Source of the DNA: an uncultured Geobacter sp.
GTDB lineage: Bacteria; Desulfobacterota; Desulfuromonadia; Geobacterales; CAIOGM01
Direction of reading: 5' to 3'
Assembly (NCBI GenBank): GCA_903857795.1
Contig: CAIOGM010000107.1
Coordinates: forward strand, 1 to 32,758
Length of the DNA: 32,758 nucleotides
Both the position numbers and the translations under genes were made by a program. Below are positions 17,433-25,550 of this stretch, in pieces. Numbering within the stretch: the stretch's first letter is position 1; each line of letters opens with the position of its first letter. The notes below the pieces were generated by a model, which saw only the letters and a list, made by a program, of their open reading frames with translations, did no database searches and was not told the DNA's origin.

Positions 17433-18533
17433 CTACACGGCCAGCGTGCGCGTCACCGCATGGGTTACCGCGGACAGAAGCACCGGGTCGAAGAGGCACC
17501 CGCTCTGGCCGGTTAGCTTCTCTGCAACTCTGGCTCCGGTAACGGGGCCGTTTGACCGGTGAAAGGCGGCCTCACTCCAATTGGCAGCGGCGATGATCTG
17601 AGCTCCCAGCGGAATCTGCCGCCCAACGAGGCCGTCAGGGAAACCGCTGCCGTCGTAGGCCTCGTGATGGTGGCGAATGTAGAGCCCTATCTGCTGAAAC
17701 TCCTCGATCTTGGCGAAGGCGCTCTGCCCCCTCACGGAGTGGGACTGATACTCTCTGATCTCGTCCGGTGAATCCAGCATCCTCCCCTTGGCGAGAAGCC
17801 GGTCCGACAGCCCTATCTTGCCGGTATCATGGAGGAGCGCCGCCATCTTGATCTCATCACGGAGTGTACGCTCAAGCCCCAACTTCAAAGAGATCCGATC
17901 CGCGAGAACCGCAACGATGCGCAGATGTTCGTCAAGCCGCTGATTGCGCAGTCCCAGCATGTCGGCAAAGGAGAGGACTACCGCGTCACAGATCTTACGG
18001 CTTCGACTCTCCTGAAGATTCTTTTCCTGCAGCTGCTTGCGCAGCTGAACGGTCTGCTGAAGGAGTCTCTTCTTCATGTTGTCATTCCATTGAGAGAGCT
18101 CCTCGTTCTGTTGTCCGACCAGAGTGGTAAGGCGCTGATTCTCCATGGTCAGATGATACCGTCGGACCCCATCCCGTACAGTCTGCAACAACTCGGCATC
18201 ACCCCACGGCTTCGTCATGAAGCGATAGGCGCCCCCCTGATTGATGGCAGCGATGGTCGCGTCGATATCGGTGTATCCGGTCATGATCATGCGCGGAATG
18301 TGGGGGTGTGCTGCTGCCGCCTTCTGGAGAAAAGCGGCGCCGGTCATCTCCGGCATCCGCTGGTCGCTCAGGATCAGGCCGATATTGTTGCTCTCTCGGA
18401 GGATCGTCAGCCCTTCCGCGCCCGAGAGCGCCGTGACGACTCCGAACGCCTCACGCCGAAAGAGGCGGCGGAGGGAGTTGAGCACATTCTCCTCATCATC
18501 CACACAGAGAATGATGAGCGATGGAGAAGCCAC
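17433..18533 (-). CDS. Response regulator with receiver and variant HD-GYP domain
   Basis: 366 residues from a GTG that has AAGGGAG five bases upstream; several ATGs further up to 18626 are in frame but lack such a site. Receiver domain: acidic pair D12/D13 and phospho-acceptor Asp57 (SDQRMPEMTG). A probable coiled coil follows (about 130-190), then an HD domain with HD235-236 (LLHDTGKIGL), HHHE288-291 and GSGFP in place of GSGYP. The site normally holding Asp in VADxxDA reads AAN318WSEA, so one expected metal ligand is replaced. It would be a cyclic-di-GMP phosphodiesterase by family, or a binding or signalling-only version. No partner kinase is adjacent. Confidence 0.85.
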   Translation of the reverse strand: MASPSLIILCVDDEENVLNSLRRLFRREAFGVVTALSGAEGLTILRESNNIGLILSDQRMPEMTGAAFLQKAAAAHPHIPRMIMTGYTDIDATIAAINQGGAYRFMTKPWGDAELLQTVRDGVRRYHLTMENQRLTTLVGQQNEELSQWNDNMKKRLLQQTVQLRKQLQEKNLQESRSRKICDAVVLSFADMLGLRNQRLDEHLRIVAVLADRISLKLGLERTLRDEIKMAALLHDTGKIGLSDRLLAKGRMLDSPDEIREYQSHSVRGQSAFAKIEEFQQIGLYIRHHHEAYDGSGFPDGLVGRQIPLGAQIIAAANWSEAAFHRSNGPVTGARVAEKLTGQSGCLFDPVLLSAVTHAVTRTLAV

Positions 18534-18650
18534 ACCATCTCCCTTCATGCCCGATTCCAGAACCTCACCCATGCCGACCCCGCTATCCATAGTTAACAAG
18601 CCACTTAAAAGCCACAGAGCCATCACGTCGTAATGGTCTGAAGGTCCTAT

Positions 18651-18666
18651 ATCAAGGAGCGTGCCA
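18651..18666 (-). promoter_or_regulatory. Sigma-54-like promoter of the HD regulator
   Basis: On the minus strand TGGCACG-N4-TTGAT matches the -24/-12 consensus TGGCACG-N4-TTGCW at every fixed position except the C of the -12 GC. Predicted transcription starts near 18640, about 107 bases before the GTG. Confidence 0.45.
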
Positions 18667-18757
18667 ATGAGGGCCGGGGGATTCAGCGAGATATCCGGCT
18701 GTTGGATGGTGAAACTGATGGAATTCGGGAGAAACCCGGAGTCGGGCTAAAGAGATG

Positions 18758-18772
18758 TTACTTTTATTAACA
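18758..18772. promoter_or_regulatory. Possible activator site, proximal copy
   Basis: GTTACTTTTATTAAC, inside a longer inverted repeat GATGTTA-N7-TAACATC (18754-18774). It is about 125 bp upstream of the sigma-54-like start. Together with the copy at 18888 it looks like an upstream activating sequence; the binding protein is unknown. Confidence 0.4.
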
Positions 18773-18887
18773 TCAGGGCTGAGGCGGGTAATGTCCTGAA
18801 AATATGAACGATTATTGTTGAGGTGAACTCTGACGACATTCTGATGGAAGACGTAACGTGCCGTAATAATACATATGTATATGTTTT

Positions 18888-18902
18888 GTTAATTTTATTA
18901 AC
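18888..18902. promoter_or_regulatory. Possible activator site, distal copy
   Basis: GTTAATTTTATTAAC differs from the proximal copy at one position and lies exactly 130 bp further upstream. A perfect 12-bp palindrome ATACATATGTAT (18869-18880) sits next to it. The 440-bp gap from 18534 to 18974 holds no other gene-like sequence and is more AT-rich than its flanks. Confidence 0.4.
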
Positions 18903-18974
18903 CTGACCGGAGCTCTCTTCTGAGTGGCTCCCCCAGATTCTCTCCCGGGAGTTCCTGGCCCGGCGAAATAATCT

Positions 18975-19895
18975 TCACAGCTCCTCGGGGGTGAAGGCGA
19001 CAGCCTGGTCGATGGACGGGAGGTCCAGGAGGAGCATGACGAGACGGTCCACCCCCAGGGCGATGCCGGCGCACGGAGGGAGCGTCTTCAGGTCGTCCAG
19101 GAATGGCCGGGGAAGGGGGTAGGGGTCCTTGCCGGCGAGGCGGCGCTCTTCACGGTCCAGCCGGAACCGCTCCTCCTGTTCTGTCGGGTCGGTCAGCTCC
19201 GAGAAGGCGTTGGCCAGCTCTACCCCGCAGAGGTAGAGCTCGAACCGCTCCGCCACCCCCGGGTCGTCGCTCTTGCGTCGGGCCAGGGCGCCCCGGGCCG
19301 CCGGATAGTCGTAGAGGATGGTCGGTTGCCCGATCCCCAGCCGCGGTTCGATCTCCACCGCCATCAGTTCGTCGAACCGGTCGCAACGCAGCGCTTCCTC
19401 GGCAGAGAGGGGGGTGTAGCGGCGGAACGCCTCCCGTACGGAGAGCCGCTCCGCCGGCTGGGCCAGGTCCACCTCCGTTCCCTGGAAGCTGATCCGGGCC
19501 GAGCCCGGAACCGCAGCGGCTACAGAGCGGAGGAGCTCTTCGCAGTCGGTCATGAGATGGGTATAGTCGGCGCCGGTGCGGTACCACTCCAGCAGGGTGA
19601 ATTCGGGGAGGTGGAAACGTCCCCGCTCTTCGTCACGCCAGCAGTGGCAGATCTGGAAGATCCGCTCATGGCCAACCGCCAGGAGGCGTTTCATGGCCAA
19701 TTCCGGTGAGGTCTGGAGATACCAGTCGCGGGAGGGGAGGGCGTCGATGTACGGTTCGGGGGCCGGGGCGGGAATGCGAGAGGGGGTCTCCACCTGGAGA
19801 AACCCCCTCTCTTCAAAAAAATCGCGGATGGAGCGGATGATCCGGGCGCGCAGCGGCAGGGTCTGTTTCCTCCCCCACCGGGAGCTCTGGGGCAT
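18975..19895 (-). CDS. epmA: EF-P beta-lysylation ligase EpmA (GenX/PoxA)
   Basis: A lysyl-tRNA-synthetase-like class II core of 306 residues without an anticodon-binding domain, slightly shorter than E. coli EpmA. Motif 2 lies in RIFQICHCWRDEERGRFHLPEF (visible as the FQICHCWRDE core) and motif 3 in GIALGVDRLVMLLL near the end. EpmA attaches (R)-beta-lysine to a conserved lysine of EF-P, aiding translation of polyproline stretches. Its ATG overlaps the efp stop by one base (TAATG), so the enzyme and its substrate are translationally coupled. The lysine 2,3-aminomutase EpmB is not in the window. Confidence 0.93.
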   Translation of the reverse strand: MPQSSRWGRKQTLPLRARIIRSIRDFFEERGFLQVETPSRIPAPAPEPYIDALPSRDWYLQTSPELAMKRLLAVGHERIFQICHCWRDEERGRFHLPEFTLLEWYRTGADYTHLMTDCEELLRSVAAAVPGSARISFQGTEVDLAQPAERLSVREAFRRYTPLSAEEALRCDRFDELMAVEIEPRLGIGQPTILYDYPAARGALARRKSDDPGVAERFELYLCGVELANAFSELTDPTEQEERFRLDREERRLAGKDPYPLPRPFLDDLKTLPPCAGIALGVDRLVMLLLDLPSIDQAVAFTPEEL

Positions 19896-20458
19896 TACCC
19901 CTTGACCCTCGTCGAGTATTCACCGGTGCGGGTGTCGATCACGATCAGCTCTCCCTCCTCGATGAAGGGGGGGACGCGGAGCGTATACCCGGTCTCTACG
20001 GTGGCGGGTTTGGAGTCGCTCCCGGAGGTGTCTCCCTTGGCCCACGGTTCCGTGGCGGTGACCCGGAGATTGACGAAGTTGGGGAGATTCACGCCGATGG
20101 CCTTCTCCCGGTAGAGCAGAACTTCTACCTGCATGTTGTCGATGAGGAAAAACTTGGAATCCCCCAGGGCCGACTCATCCATGCTGACCTGATCGAAGGT
20201 CTGGGAGTCCATGAAGGTATAGTGGGTGTCCTCTTTATAGAGGTAGGTCATGCTCCGGTCTTCCAGGTTGGCCGGTTCGAAGCTCTCGCCGGAGCGGTAA
20301 GTCCGGTCGAGGGTGGTCCCGGTGATCATGTTCTTCATCTTGGTCCGGTAGAGAGCCTGTCCCTTGCCCGGCTTGGTGAAGTCGAAGGAGGTTACGAGAT
20401 ACGGTTCGTTATCAAGGGTGATCTTCAGCCCTTTGCGCAGATCTGCGGAGGTGTACAT
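19895..20458 (-). CDS. efp: Elongation factor P
   Basis: 187 residues, normal length, with the three-domain EF-P fold. The tip loop KPGKG holds Lys32, equivalent to E. coli Lys34, the residue modified by EpmA. The C-terminal VPPFIEEGELIVIDTRTGEY is the EF-P signature. EF-P relieves ribosome stalling at consecutive prolines. GAGGAA lies six bases before the ATG. It is followed by epmA with a one-base overlap and preceded by infA. Confidence 0.97.
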   Translation of the reverse strand: MYTSADLRKGLKITLDNEPYLVTSFDFTKPGKGQALYRTKMKNMITGTTLDRTYRSGESFEPANLEDRSMTYLYKEDTHYTFMDSQTFDQVSMDESALGDSKFFLIDNMQVEVLLYREKAIGVNLPNFVNLRVTATEPWAKGDTSGSDSKPATVETGYTLRVPPFIEEGELIVIDTRTGEYSTRVKG

Positions 20459-20479
20459 GCTGATTCCTCTTCATGAAAT

Positions 20480-20501
20480 AACCGGCAGAGATCTGCCGGT
20501 T
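20480..20501 (-). terminator. Hairpin between infA and efp
   Basis: A perfect 9-bp stem AACCGGCAG/CTGCCGGTT closes a 4-nt loop. The T-tail on the minus strand is short and interrupted, so it may be a weak terminator for infA or an attenuating hairpin 21 bases before the efp ATG. Confidence 0.55.
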
Positions 20502-20544
20502 TCTGGTGCAATGTGCCCCTCTGGTGTCAGATGCAGTTTTTAGG

Positions 20545-20763
20545 CTATTTGACCCGGTAGGTGATGCGACCTCTGGAGAGATCGTAGGGGGAGAGTTCGA
20601 CGGTGACCTTGTCACCCGGGAGAATCTTGATGAAATATTTTCTCATCTTCCCGGAAATGTGGGCCAGTACCACATGATCATTTTCCAGTTTCACCCGGAA
20701 CATGGCGTTGGGAAGGGGCTCGATGACCGTTCCTTCTACTTCAATTGCTTCTTCTTTACTCAT
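20545..20763 (-). CDS. infA: Translation initiation factor IF-1
   Basis: 72 residues, exactly the family length, from [25 protein letters not shown] precedes this ATG, and a ten-residue longer frame upstream is not needed. A single S1/OB fold with [26 protein letters not shown]-type core ([20 protein letters not shown]) and the ending [10 protein letters not shown]-1 blocks the A site during initiation. A possible promoter upstream on the minus strand is TTGCTT-16-TAAAGT. Confidence 0.97.
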   Translation of the reverse strand: MSKEEAIEVEGTVIEPLPNAMFRVKLENDHVVLAHISGKMRKYFIKILPGDKVTVELSPYDLSRGRITYRVK

Positions 20764-20876
20764 CCTGTTTCCTTTCCCAAAAATAATTACCACACTTTAC
20801 CGATATTTTGGAAAAAAGCAAGCACTGAATTGCATCCGCCCAGGAGCGGGGGATGGGATACGGCGGAAATTGTTTC

Positions 20877-20904
20877 TTGCAAAATGCCGTTATTCCTGTA
20901 TTAT
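20877..20904 (+). promoter_or_regulatory. Promoter for the 134-aa gene and rlmD
   Basis: TTGCAA (20877-20882) and TATTAT (20899-20904) with a 16-bp spacer, 37 bp before the ATG at 20942. Divergent from infA. Confidence 0.55.
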
Positions 20905-20941
20905 TCTGGCTTTATTCTTTTCGGAAGAGACGACAATTCCC

Positions 20942-21346
20942 ATGACAGAGCAGCTACCCCTCCGGCGGATCGACCTGCCCAACTCCCTGCAACTCGTTTG
21001 CCATGATGATACGCGCCGCTATTTCGGAGATTATCATCTGGTCAGGTTGCTGCTGACGCTCCCCATACCGCTGGAGTCGCGATTTTTCGAGGATGAGGCG
21101 GCTTGTCTGGTGGCGCGAACTCTCCTGCCCGATCCGCTGCTCTACAGCCGTTCCGCCGAACGGATGGGGGTTCCCTCCGCCCAGGTGGAGGGGGTCCGGG
21201 TGCTTCTCATGGACGACCTCCTCTGTCATGCGGGGAGCTATCTCGGTTCGATGGAGTTCCCCCGGCGCTTCATTCAGGTGGAGCTGGCGAGGCTCCGTAC
21301 CGGCAAGAGGCGAACCATCGACTTCCCGGTCTTTCGGGGTGCGTGA
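20942..21346 (+). CDS. Conserved-looking hypothetical protein, 134 aa
   Basis: From the ATG at 20942, downstream of a good promoter and a GGAAGAG ribosome-binding site; in-frame codons further upstream overlap infA and are not plausible. It is soluble, rich in Leu and Arg, with no signal peptide and no family motif I recognise. Its last eight bases overlap the GTG of the methyltransferase gene, implying coupled translation and possibly a linked role in rRNA maturation, but that is only context. Confidence 0.65.
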   Translation: MTEQLPLRRIDLPNSLQLVCHDDTRRYFGDYHLVRLLLTLPIPLESRFFEDEAACLVARTLLPDPLLYSRSAERMGVPSAQVEGVRVLLMDDLLCHAGSYLGSMEFPRRFIQVELARLRTGKRRTIDFPVFRGA

Positions 21347-22661
21347 AGAGTGCATCGCCATCGACCGGCTCGCTTATGGCGGTGCCGGTTTCGGCCGGAT
21401 TCAGGGGAAGGCCTGCTTCGTCCCCTTCACCGTGCCGGGAGATCTGGCCCGGGTCCGGATTCTTAAGGAAACCGCCTCCTATGCCGAGGCCCGGCTCTGT
21501 GAGCTGCTGGAGAGTTCCCCCCTTCGGGTATCTCCCCCCTGTTCTCTCTTCGGCCGCTGCGGCGGCTGCCACTGGCAGCAGCTGGGGCATCCCACCCAGG
21601 TTGCCGCCAAGGAGGAGCTCTTCGCCGAGGCGCTCTGGCGTCTCGCCCGGGTGGAGCGGGAACGGCTCCTTCCGCCCCTGACCACTGACGCTCCGTGGGG
21701 CTACCGGTCGCGGGTTCAGCTGAAGCTTGACGGTCGGGGAGATGAGTTTCGTCTTGGGTTCTTCGCTCCGGGGAGTCATTCGGTGGTCGATCTCCCCGAC
21801 TCCTGTGCCGTGGCCCATCCGGCCATCAATGAAGCCATCAAGGCGCTGCGGCAGCTGTTGAGACAGCTCCCCCAACGGGACCGGTTTTCCACAGTCGATC
21901 TGGCGGCCGGTGAGGATGGAGCGGTGATCCTGACGCTTCATTACCAGGGGGAGCGGCCGGAGCGAGCCGCGGAGTTCTGGCGCAGCCGGCGCCATGAACT
22001 CCCCTCGGTGGCCGGCGCCCTGCTTCGGCAGGGGAAGCGGGGGGCGCTGACGAGCCTGTTCGGTCCTCGGCGGCTCGCCTATACTGTCCCTGCCACGGCC
22101 TCAGCTCATGACGGGGAGAGCCTGGAGCTCTCCTTTACCGCGGGTGCCTTTTCTCAGGTGAACTACCGGCAGAACCGGCTGCTGGTCCGAACGGCCTTGG
22201 AGTGGGGAAACTTCACCGGGCGGGAGCGGGTTCTGGACCTCTGCTGCGGCAACGGCAACTTTTCCCTCCCCATGGCGCGACATAGCCGAGAGGTGATCGG
22301 GCTGGAAACCGGAGCGCTCGCCGTGGCCGATGCCCGGCACAACGCCGGGGCACTCGGTATCCATAACGCCCGGTTCGAGGTTCTTGACGGGGCGGCAGGG
22401 GTGCGGCGGTTCATCGCCGCCGGGGAACGGTTCGATCTGGTTCTTCTGGACCCTCCCAGGAGCGGGGCGGCCGAGATGGCTGGACTTCTGGAGGGGCTCA
22501 TGGCGCAGAAGATTATCTACGTCTCCTGTGACCCCCAGACCCTGGGGCGCGACCTGGCCCGCTTGCAGCAGGGGGGGTATCGAGTGGTAACGGGGCGCGT
22601 GGTGGAGATGTTTCCCCAGACGTATCATATGGAGAGCATCACCCTGCTGGAGCGTGTTTGA
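21339..22661 (+). CDS. rlmD: RlmD/TrmA-type uracil-C5 methyltransferase with Fe-S cluster
   Basis: 440 residues from a GTG that begins the conserved region; the longer frame upstream codes shadow sequence of the previous gene. An N-terminal TRAM domain (KACFVPFTVPGDLARVRI) is followed by the iron-sulfur cysteines C68, C74, C77 (CSLFGRCGGC) and a candidate fourth, C156. The SAM-binding motif LDLCCGNGNF is near residue 299 and the nucleophile is C397 in YVSCDPQTL. The family makes m5U in 23S rRNA (positions 747 or 1939) or tRNA; the iron-sulfur motif favours rRNA enzymes. The exact target is not certain, and the symbol is the best guess. Confidence 0.85.
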   Translation: MREECIAIDRLAYGGAGFGRIQGKACFVPFTVPGDLARVRILKETASYAEARLCELLESSPLRVSPPCSLFGRCGGCHWQQLGHPTQVAAKEELFAEALWRLARVERERLLPPLTTDAPWGYRSRVQLKLDGRGDEFRLGFFAPGSHSVVDLPDSCAVAHPAINEAIKALRQLLRQLPQRDRFSTVDLAAGEDGAVILTLHYQGERPERAAEFWRSRRHELPSVAGALLRQGKRGALTSLFGPRRLAYTVPATASAHDGESLELSFTAGAFSQVNYRQNRLLVRTALEWGNFTGRERVLDLCCGNGNFSLPMARHSREVIGLETGALAVADARHNAGALGIHNARFEVLDGAAGVRRFIAAGERFDLVLLDPPRSGAAEMAGLLEGLMAQKIIYVSCDPQTLGRDLARLQQGGYRVVTGRVVEMFPQTYHMESITLLERV

Positions 22662-22675
22662 CCAAAGGAGGAGTA

Positions 22676-23716
22676 ATGGCTTTTTTCAAGAATCTGTTCG
22701 GCGGGAAGGACCCCCGCTCCTCTCTCCAGAAGGGGATCCGTCTCCTCTCAGAGGGGCGCTATGCCGAGGCCCGAGGGTGTCTGGAAGACGCCGCGGAGCG
22801 GTTAGGGGGAGATGACGGTGCCCTGCGTGGTGAGATCGCAGCTCGTCAGGAAGAGGCCGGTGACGCCCTTGCCGGCATGAATCTGGAGGAGGCGGAGCGG
22901 TGTCTCGATGACGGAGACGTTGCCAAGGCTCATGATCATCTGGAGTTGGCCCGCCGGTTTGCCGTCGCGAAATCGCTCCGTGATCGGACGGTGCAGCTCT
23001 CCCGACGTCTGACCGCCATGACAGCGGTCACCGATCCCGCCGATTCCACGGAGCAGGAGGGGAGCTGTGGTTCCTGCTCCGGCGGCGCCTCTTCCCCGGG
23101 GAAGAGCAGCGCCGAGCCGCAACCGGCGGCCTCGGACGGACACCTCTCAGCCGAAGAGCGGTTCGAGCTGATGACGGCAGCCTTGCCCGATGATCTGCCG
23201 CTCCGTTACCGGGCGCTGGGGGGGCGGTTTGCGGAGGCGTACCTCTTGTCACACGATGGCGATGACGAGGCTGCTGCCAGGATCCTCGGGTCGATTACCA
23301 TCCCGGCCTCCCAGGATATCATTCTCTATGAGCTGGCGCTCATTCGGCATCGACTGGGGGAGCAGCGGGAATGTGAGGCTCTTCTCCGCCAGGCTCTCAG
23401 GGTAAATGACCGGAATTCCCTCTGCTGTCTGGCGCTGGTGGATCTCTTTGCGGGGACGGGACGGTCCGAGGAGGCGCTGCTGCTCCTGGACGCCATGATC
23501 TCCGGAGAGCTGCTGCCGGCCCAGGCTCTCATGATCAGGGGGGATCTCCAGGAGCAGCTGGGGATGGAGGGGGAGGCGCTGGAGGGGTATGCGCGTCTCC
23601 TGGAGACATCGTACAAGAAGGAGGCCGCGACCAAGATCATCCCGATCCTTGAGAAGTTGGGCCGCGGTGAAGAGGCGCGGCGGATATTTAAACAGTACAT
23701 CAAAGGGTGCTGCTAG
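22676..23716 (+). CDS. TPR-repeat protein
   Basis: 346 residues from an ATG preceded by AAAGGAGGAG. TPR-like helical pairs occupy residues 16-110 (RYAEARGCLEDAAERL, AKAHDHLELARRF) and about 205-335 (RNSLCCLALVDLFAGTGRSEEALLLLD and following). A low-complexity Ser/Gly/Cys linker (SCGSCSGGASS, about 130-150) separates them. It has no signal peptide or membrane segment, so is probably cytoplasmic. It follows rlmD by 14 bp in an operon and precedes the IHF-beta-like gene by 25 bp. No specific function is recognised. Confidence 0.75.
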   Translation: MAFFKNLFGGKDPRSSLQKGIRLLSEGRYAEARGCLEDAAERLGGDDGALRGEIAARQEEAGDALAGMNLEEAERCLDDGDVAKAHDHLELARRFAVAKSLRDRTVQLSRRLTAMTAVTDPADSTEQEGSCGSCSGGASSPGKSSAEPQPAASDGHLSAEERFELMTAALPDDLPLRYRALGGRFAEAYLLSHDGDDEAAARILGSITIPASQDIILYELALIRHRLGEQRECEALLRQALRVNDRNSLCCLALVDLFAGTGRSEEALLLLDAMISGELLPAQALMIRGDLQEQLGMEGEALEGYARLLETSYKKEAATKIIPILEKLGRGEEARRIFKQYIKGCC

Positions 23717-23741
23717 GGAGAGGGCGCCGGGAGGGAATCCA

Positions 23742-24020
23742 ATGAACAGGTCCGAACTTATCGACTCTCTGGCAGCCAGGCGCAAGCTTACCACGAAGAA
23801 GTCCGAGGCGGTGGTCACCACGATCTTTGCGGCCATGGCGGATGCGCTGGCTTCAGGAGATCGAATTGAAATCAGGGGGTTCGGCAGTTTCGTCATCCGC
23901 GAATACTCCTCATACACCGGCCGAAACCCGAAGACCGGAGAGACCATAGGGGTTCAGCCGAAGAAACTTCCTTTCTTTAAAGTGGGGAAGGAGATTCGGG
24001 AACGGCTTGCCGGAGAGTAG
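23742..24020 (+). CDS. ihfB: HU/IHF-family DNA-binding protein, probable IHF beta
   Basis: 92 residues beginning MNRSELIDSLAARRKLTTKK, with the IHF-beta-like stretch GDRIEIRGFGSF and the DNA-intercalating arm GRNPKTGETI, ending ERLAGE. ERL-type ends and RIEIRGFGSF favour IHF-beta over HU. It would pair with the alpha subunit at 4139-4447. The ATG has GGGAGGGA upstream; a longer upstream frame overlaps the TPR gene and is not plausible. Some deltaproteobacteria carry several HU/IHF paralogues, so the symbol is a best guess. Confidence 0.82.
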   Translation: MNRSELIDSLAARRKLTTKKSEAVVTTIFAAMADALASGDRIEIRGFGSFVIREYSSYTGRNPKTGETIGVQPKKLPFFKVGKEIRERLAGE

Positions 24021-24111
24021 CCCCGGAACGGTCTGTCGCACCTCATCTCTTCCCGATTGATTCGTCTCACCCTGTGTCGGAGAAGAAATAACTTTTTATC
24101 ACCTCTTCTTC

Positions 24112-24140
24112 TTGACAGAAGGGATCAAAAACGGTATAAG
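24112..24140 (+). promoter_or_regulatory. tRNA-Cys promoter
   Basis: Perfect TTGACA (24112-24117), 17-bp spacer, TATAAG (24135-24140). The predicted start near 24147 is about 34 bp before the mature tRNA. Confidence 0.8.
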
Positions 24141-24177
24141 TGTGAACCGTTTTCCATAGAAACGGCAGTCGATTCAG

Positions 24178-24255
<78 letters not shown>

Positions 24256-24263
24256 ATAATAAC

Positions 24264-24300
24264 AAGGGGTTAGCCTATTTAAGGCTGACCCCTTTATTTA
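24264..24300 (+). terminator. Terminator after tRNA-Cys
   Basis: A 12-bp stem with one G-T pair (24264-24275 with 24283-24294) closes a 7-nt loop and leads into TTTATTTA. Confidence 0.8.
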
Positions 24301-24328
24301 TGGTGGGAGCATCCCTCAGGGAAAAAAA

Positions 24329-24354
24329 ACAACAACAATAGCGTTTGTTGTTGT
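24329..24354. repeat. ACAACAACAA inverted repeat
   Basis: Perfect 10-bp arms ACAACAACAA/TTGTTGTTGT with a 6-nt centre, preceded by eight A residues. It could be a reverse-direction terminator for the minus-strand receiver-PilZ gene, though about 300 bp from its stop. Confidence 0.5.
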
Positions 24355-24533
24355 CACGTATTCCAACTGTCCATTGTCGCAATGTCATCGGGGCCCGTAA
24401 GGGGAGCCAGCAGGTGGTGGCCGAAGAGATGATCCTCCGGGGTTGGCGGGGCAGAAAAGATTAAAAGACAAAAGCAGGCCAAGAGATTCGCGACCACGTA
24501 CGGAGTGCGTACTCATACCAACTCTCGACTCCG

Positions 24534-24589
24534 AAAACCGTCTGGATCGGGATTTTTATGATTACGGGATTTACTCGATTGTGGTTCAG
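24534..24589. repeat. Second copy of the dispersed GGGATTT...GATTACGGGATTTAC repeat
   Basis: Aligns with 17327-17384 at roughly 85% identity, sharing GATTACGGGATTTAC and GATTGTG, but lacks the matching right arm. The gap 24301-24651 otherwise shows no convincing gene; a 67-codon open frame (24443-24646) is mostly made of this repeat. Confidence 0.7.
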
Positions 24590-24651
24590 TTGCCAATTTT
24601 CTCGACGACATCATCGCGCGTCTCGCCAAGCCGGAAAATAAAGTAGTCGGC

Positions 24652-25356
24652 TCACTTCTCCAGTGTACGGAGGAACTGGGTCAGTCGCCCTTGGTCGGCG
24701 TCGGTCATGGCGAGGAACTGGACGCTGAACCCCGGCGGGAGTGTCGGCCGTTGGAGTGAACTCTTCGTGGAGATCCAGGTGATACGGCCCCACGCCTCGA
24801 TCCATTCATCCCCTGTTTCGTCGATGGCGAAGAGCACGTCCACCTGATCGTTCACCTCTCCCCGGGGAGGAGTCGAGATGTAGATCCCGTTGAGGGAGAG
24901 GTCCTCACAGGTCGCATCCCAGAGTTCACCCCGGCAGGAGACTCGCACCGGGGCATGCCACTGATGCCGCTGCTCTCTCCGGTCAATTTCCGAAATGAAC
25001 TCCCTCCCCATGGTCAGAAAATTGAGTCTTGTGAACGGTTTTATCAGATAGCCGCTGCACCCCGCGGCAGTACATCGTTCCCGGTCTTCCGCCAGGTCGG
25101 AGGTGGTGACAATGACGACAGGGATGCCGCTCAGTTCCGGTTCGGCCTTGAGTGCGGCGCAACAGGCGGCGCCGTCCATCTCCGGCATATAGAGATCCAT
25201 GAAGATCAGGTCCGGGCGGTGAAGTCGAGCGAGTTCCAGCGCTTCGTGGCCGGAGTTGGCGGTCAGAACCCGTACCGGGGAGTGGCTCAGCATCTCCTTC
25301 TCTAGAGTCAGGAAGAGTCTTGTGTCATCGACGAGCAGGATGGTATGCAGTATCAT
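24652..25356 (-). CDS. Response regulator with receiver and PilZ domains
   Basis: 234 residues from an ATG with GGAG seven bases upstream; an ATG eight codons earlier is less well placed. The receiver has D10/D11, phospho-acceptor Asp54 (FMDLYMPEMDG) and Lys106. The C-terminal half is a PilZ domain with both cyclic-di-GMP motifs, R126-x3-R130 and D152-x-S-x2-G157. It would join phosphorelay input to cyclic-di-GMP binding, probably affecting motility or surface behaviour. No kinase is adjacent. Confidence 0.92.
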   Translation of the reverse strand: MILHTILLVDDTRLFLTLEKEMLSHSPVRVLTANSGHEALELARLHRPDLIFMDLYMPEMDGAACCAALKAEPELSGIPVVIVTTSDLAEDRERCTAAGCSGYLIKPFTRLNFLTMGREFISEIDRREQRHQWHAPVRVSCRGELWDATCEDLSLNGIYISTPPRGEVNDQVDVLFAIDETGDEWIEAWGRITWISTKSSLQRPTLPPGFSVQFLAMTDADQGRLTQFLRTLEK

Positions 25357-25414
25357 GGTGATCTCCTGATTCATGCGCAACAGACAACATCAACGCATTT
25401 TGTTAAGTTCGCGC

Positions 25415-25444
25415 ATCGTACCCAATTTCCGGCCGAAGGTCCAA
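25415..25444 (-). promoter_or_regulatory. Promoter of the receiver-PilZ gene
   Basis: On the minus strand TTGGAC (25439-25444) and TACGAT (25415-25420) with an 18-bp spacer. Confidence 0.5.
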
Positions 25445-25485
25445 TTTTTTTACGGTTCGACCTCATAAGAGTGCGGATGCCATGC

Positions 25486-25514
25486 TTGACAAGGGGGAGG
25501 GGGGCGGCTACGAT
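25486..25514 (+). promoter_or_regulatory. Promoter of the ycf46-MFS-Nramp operon
   Basis: TTGACA (25486-25491), 17-bp spacer, TACGAT (25509-25514), 36 bp before the ATG. The divergent gene has the same TACGAT -10. Confidence 0.7.
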
Positions 25515-25550
25515 GGCCCCCACGTTACTTCCGGGGAACATGGGGGAGAG

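Noticed and set aside
18975-19895. Lysyl-tRNA synthetase fragment
   Set aside because: The short catalytic core without an anticodon domain and the overlap with efp fit EpmA, not a truncated lysS.
24443-24646. A 67-codon open frame between tRNA-Cys and the receiver-PilZ gene
   Set aside because: Much of it is the dispersed GGGATTT repeat, with no good ribosome-binding site and no recognisable protein features. Another frame near 24590 gives a helix-like stretch that could be a gene remnant, but too little to call.
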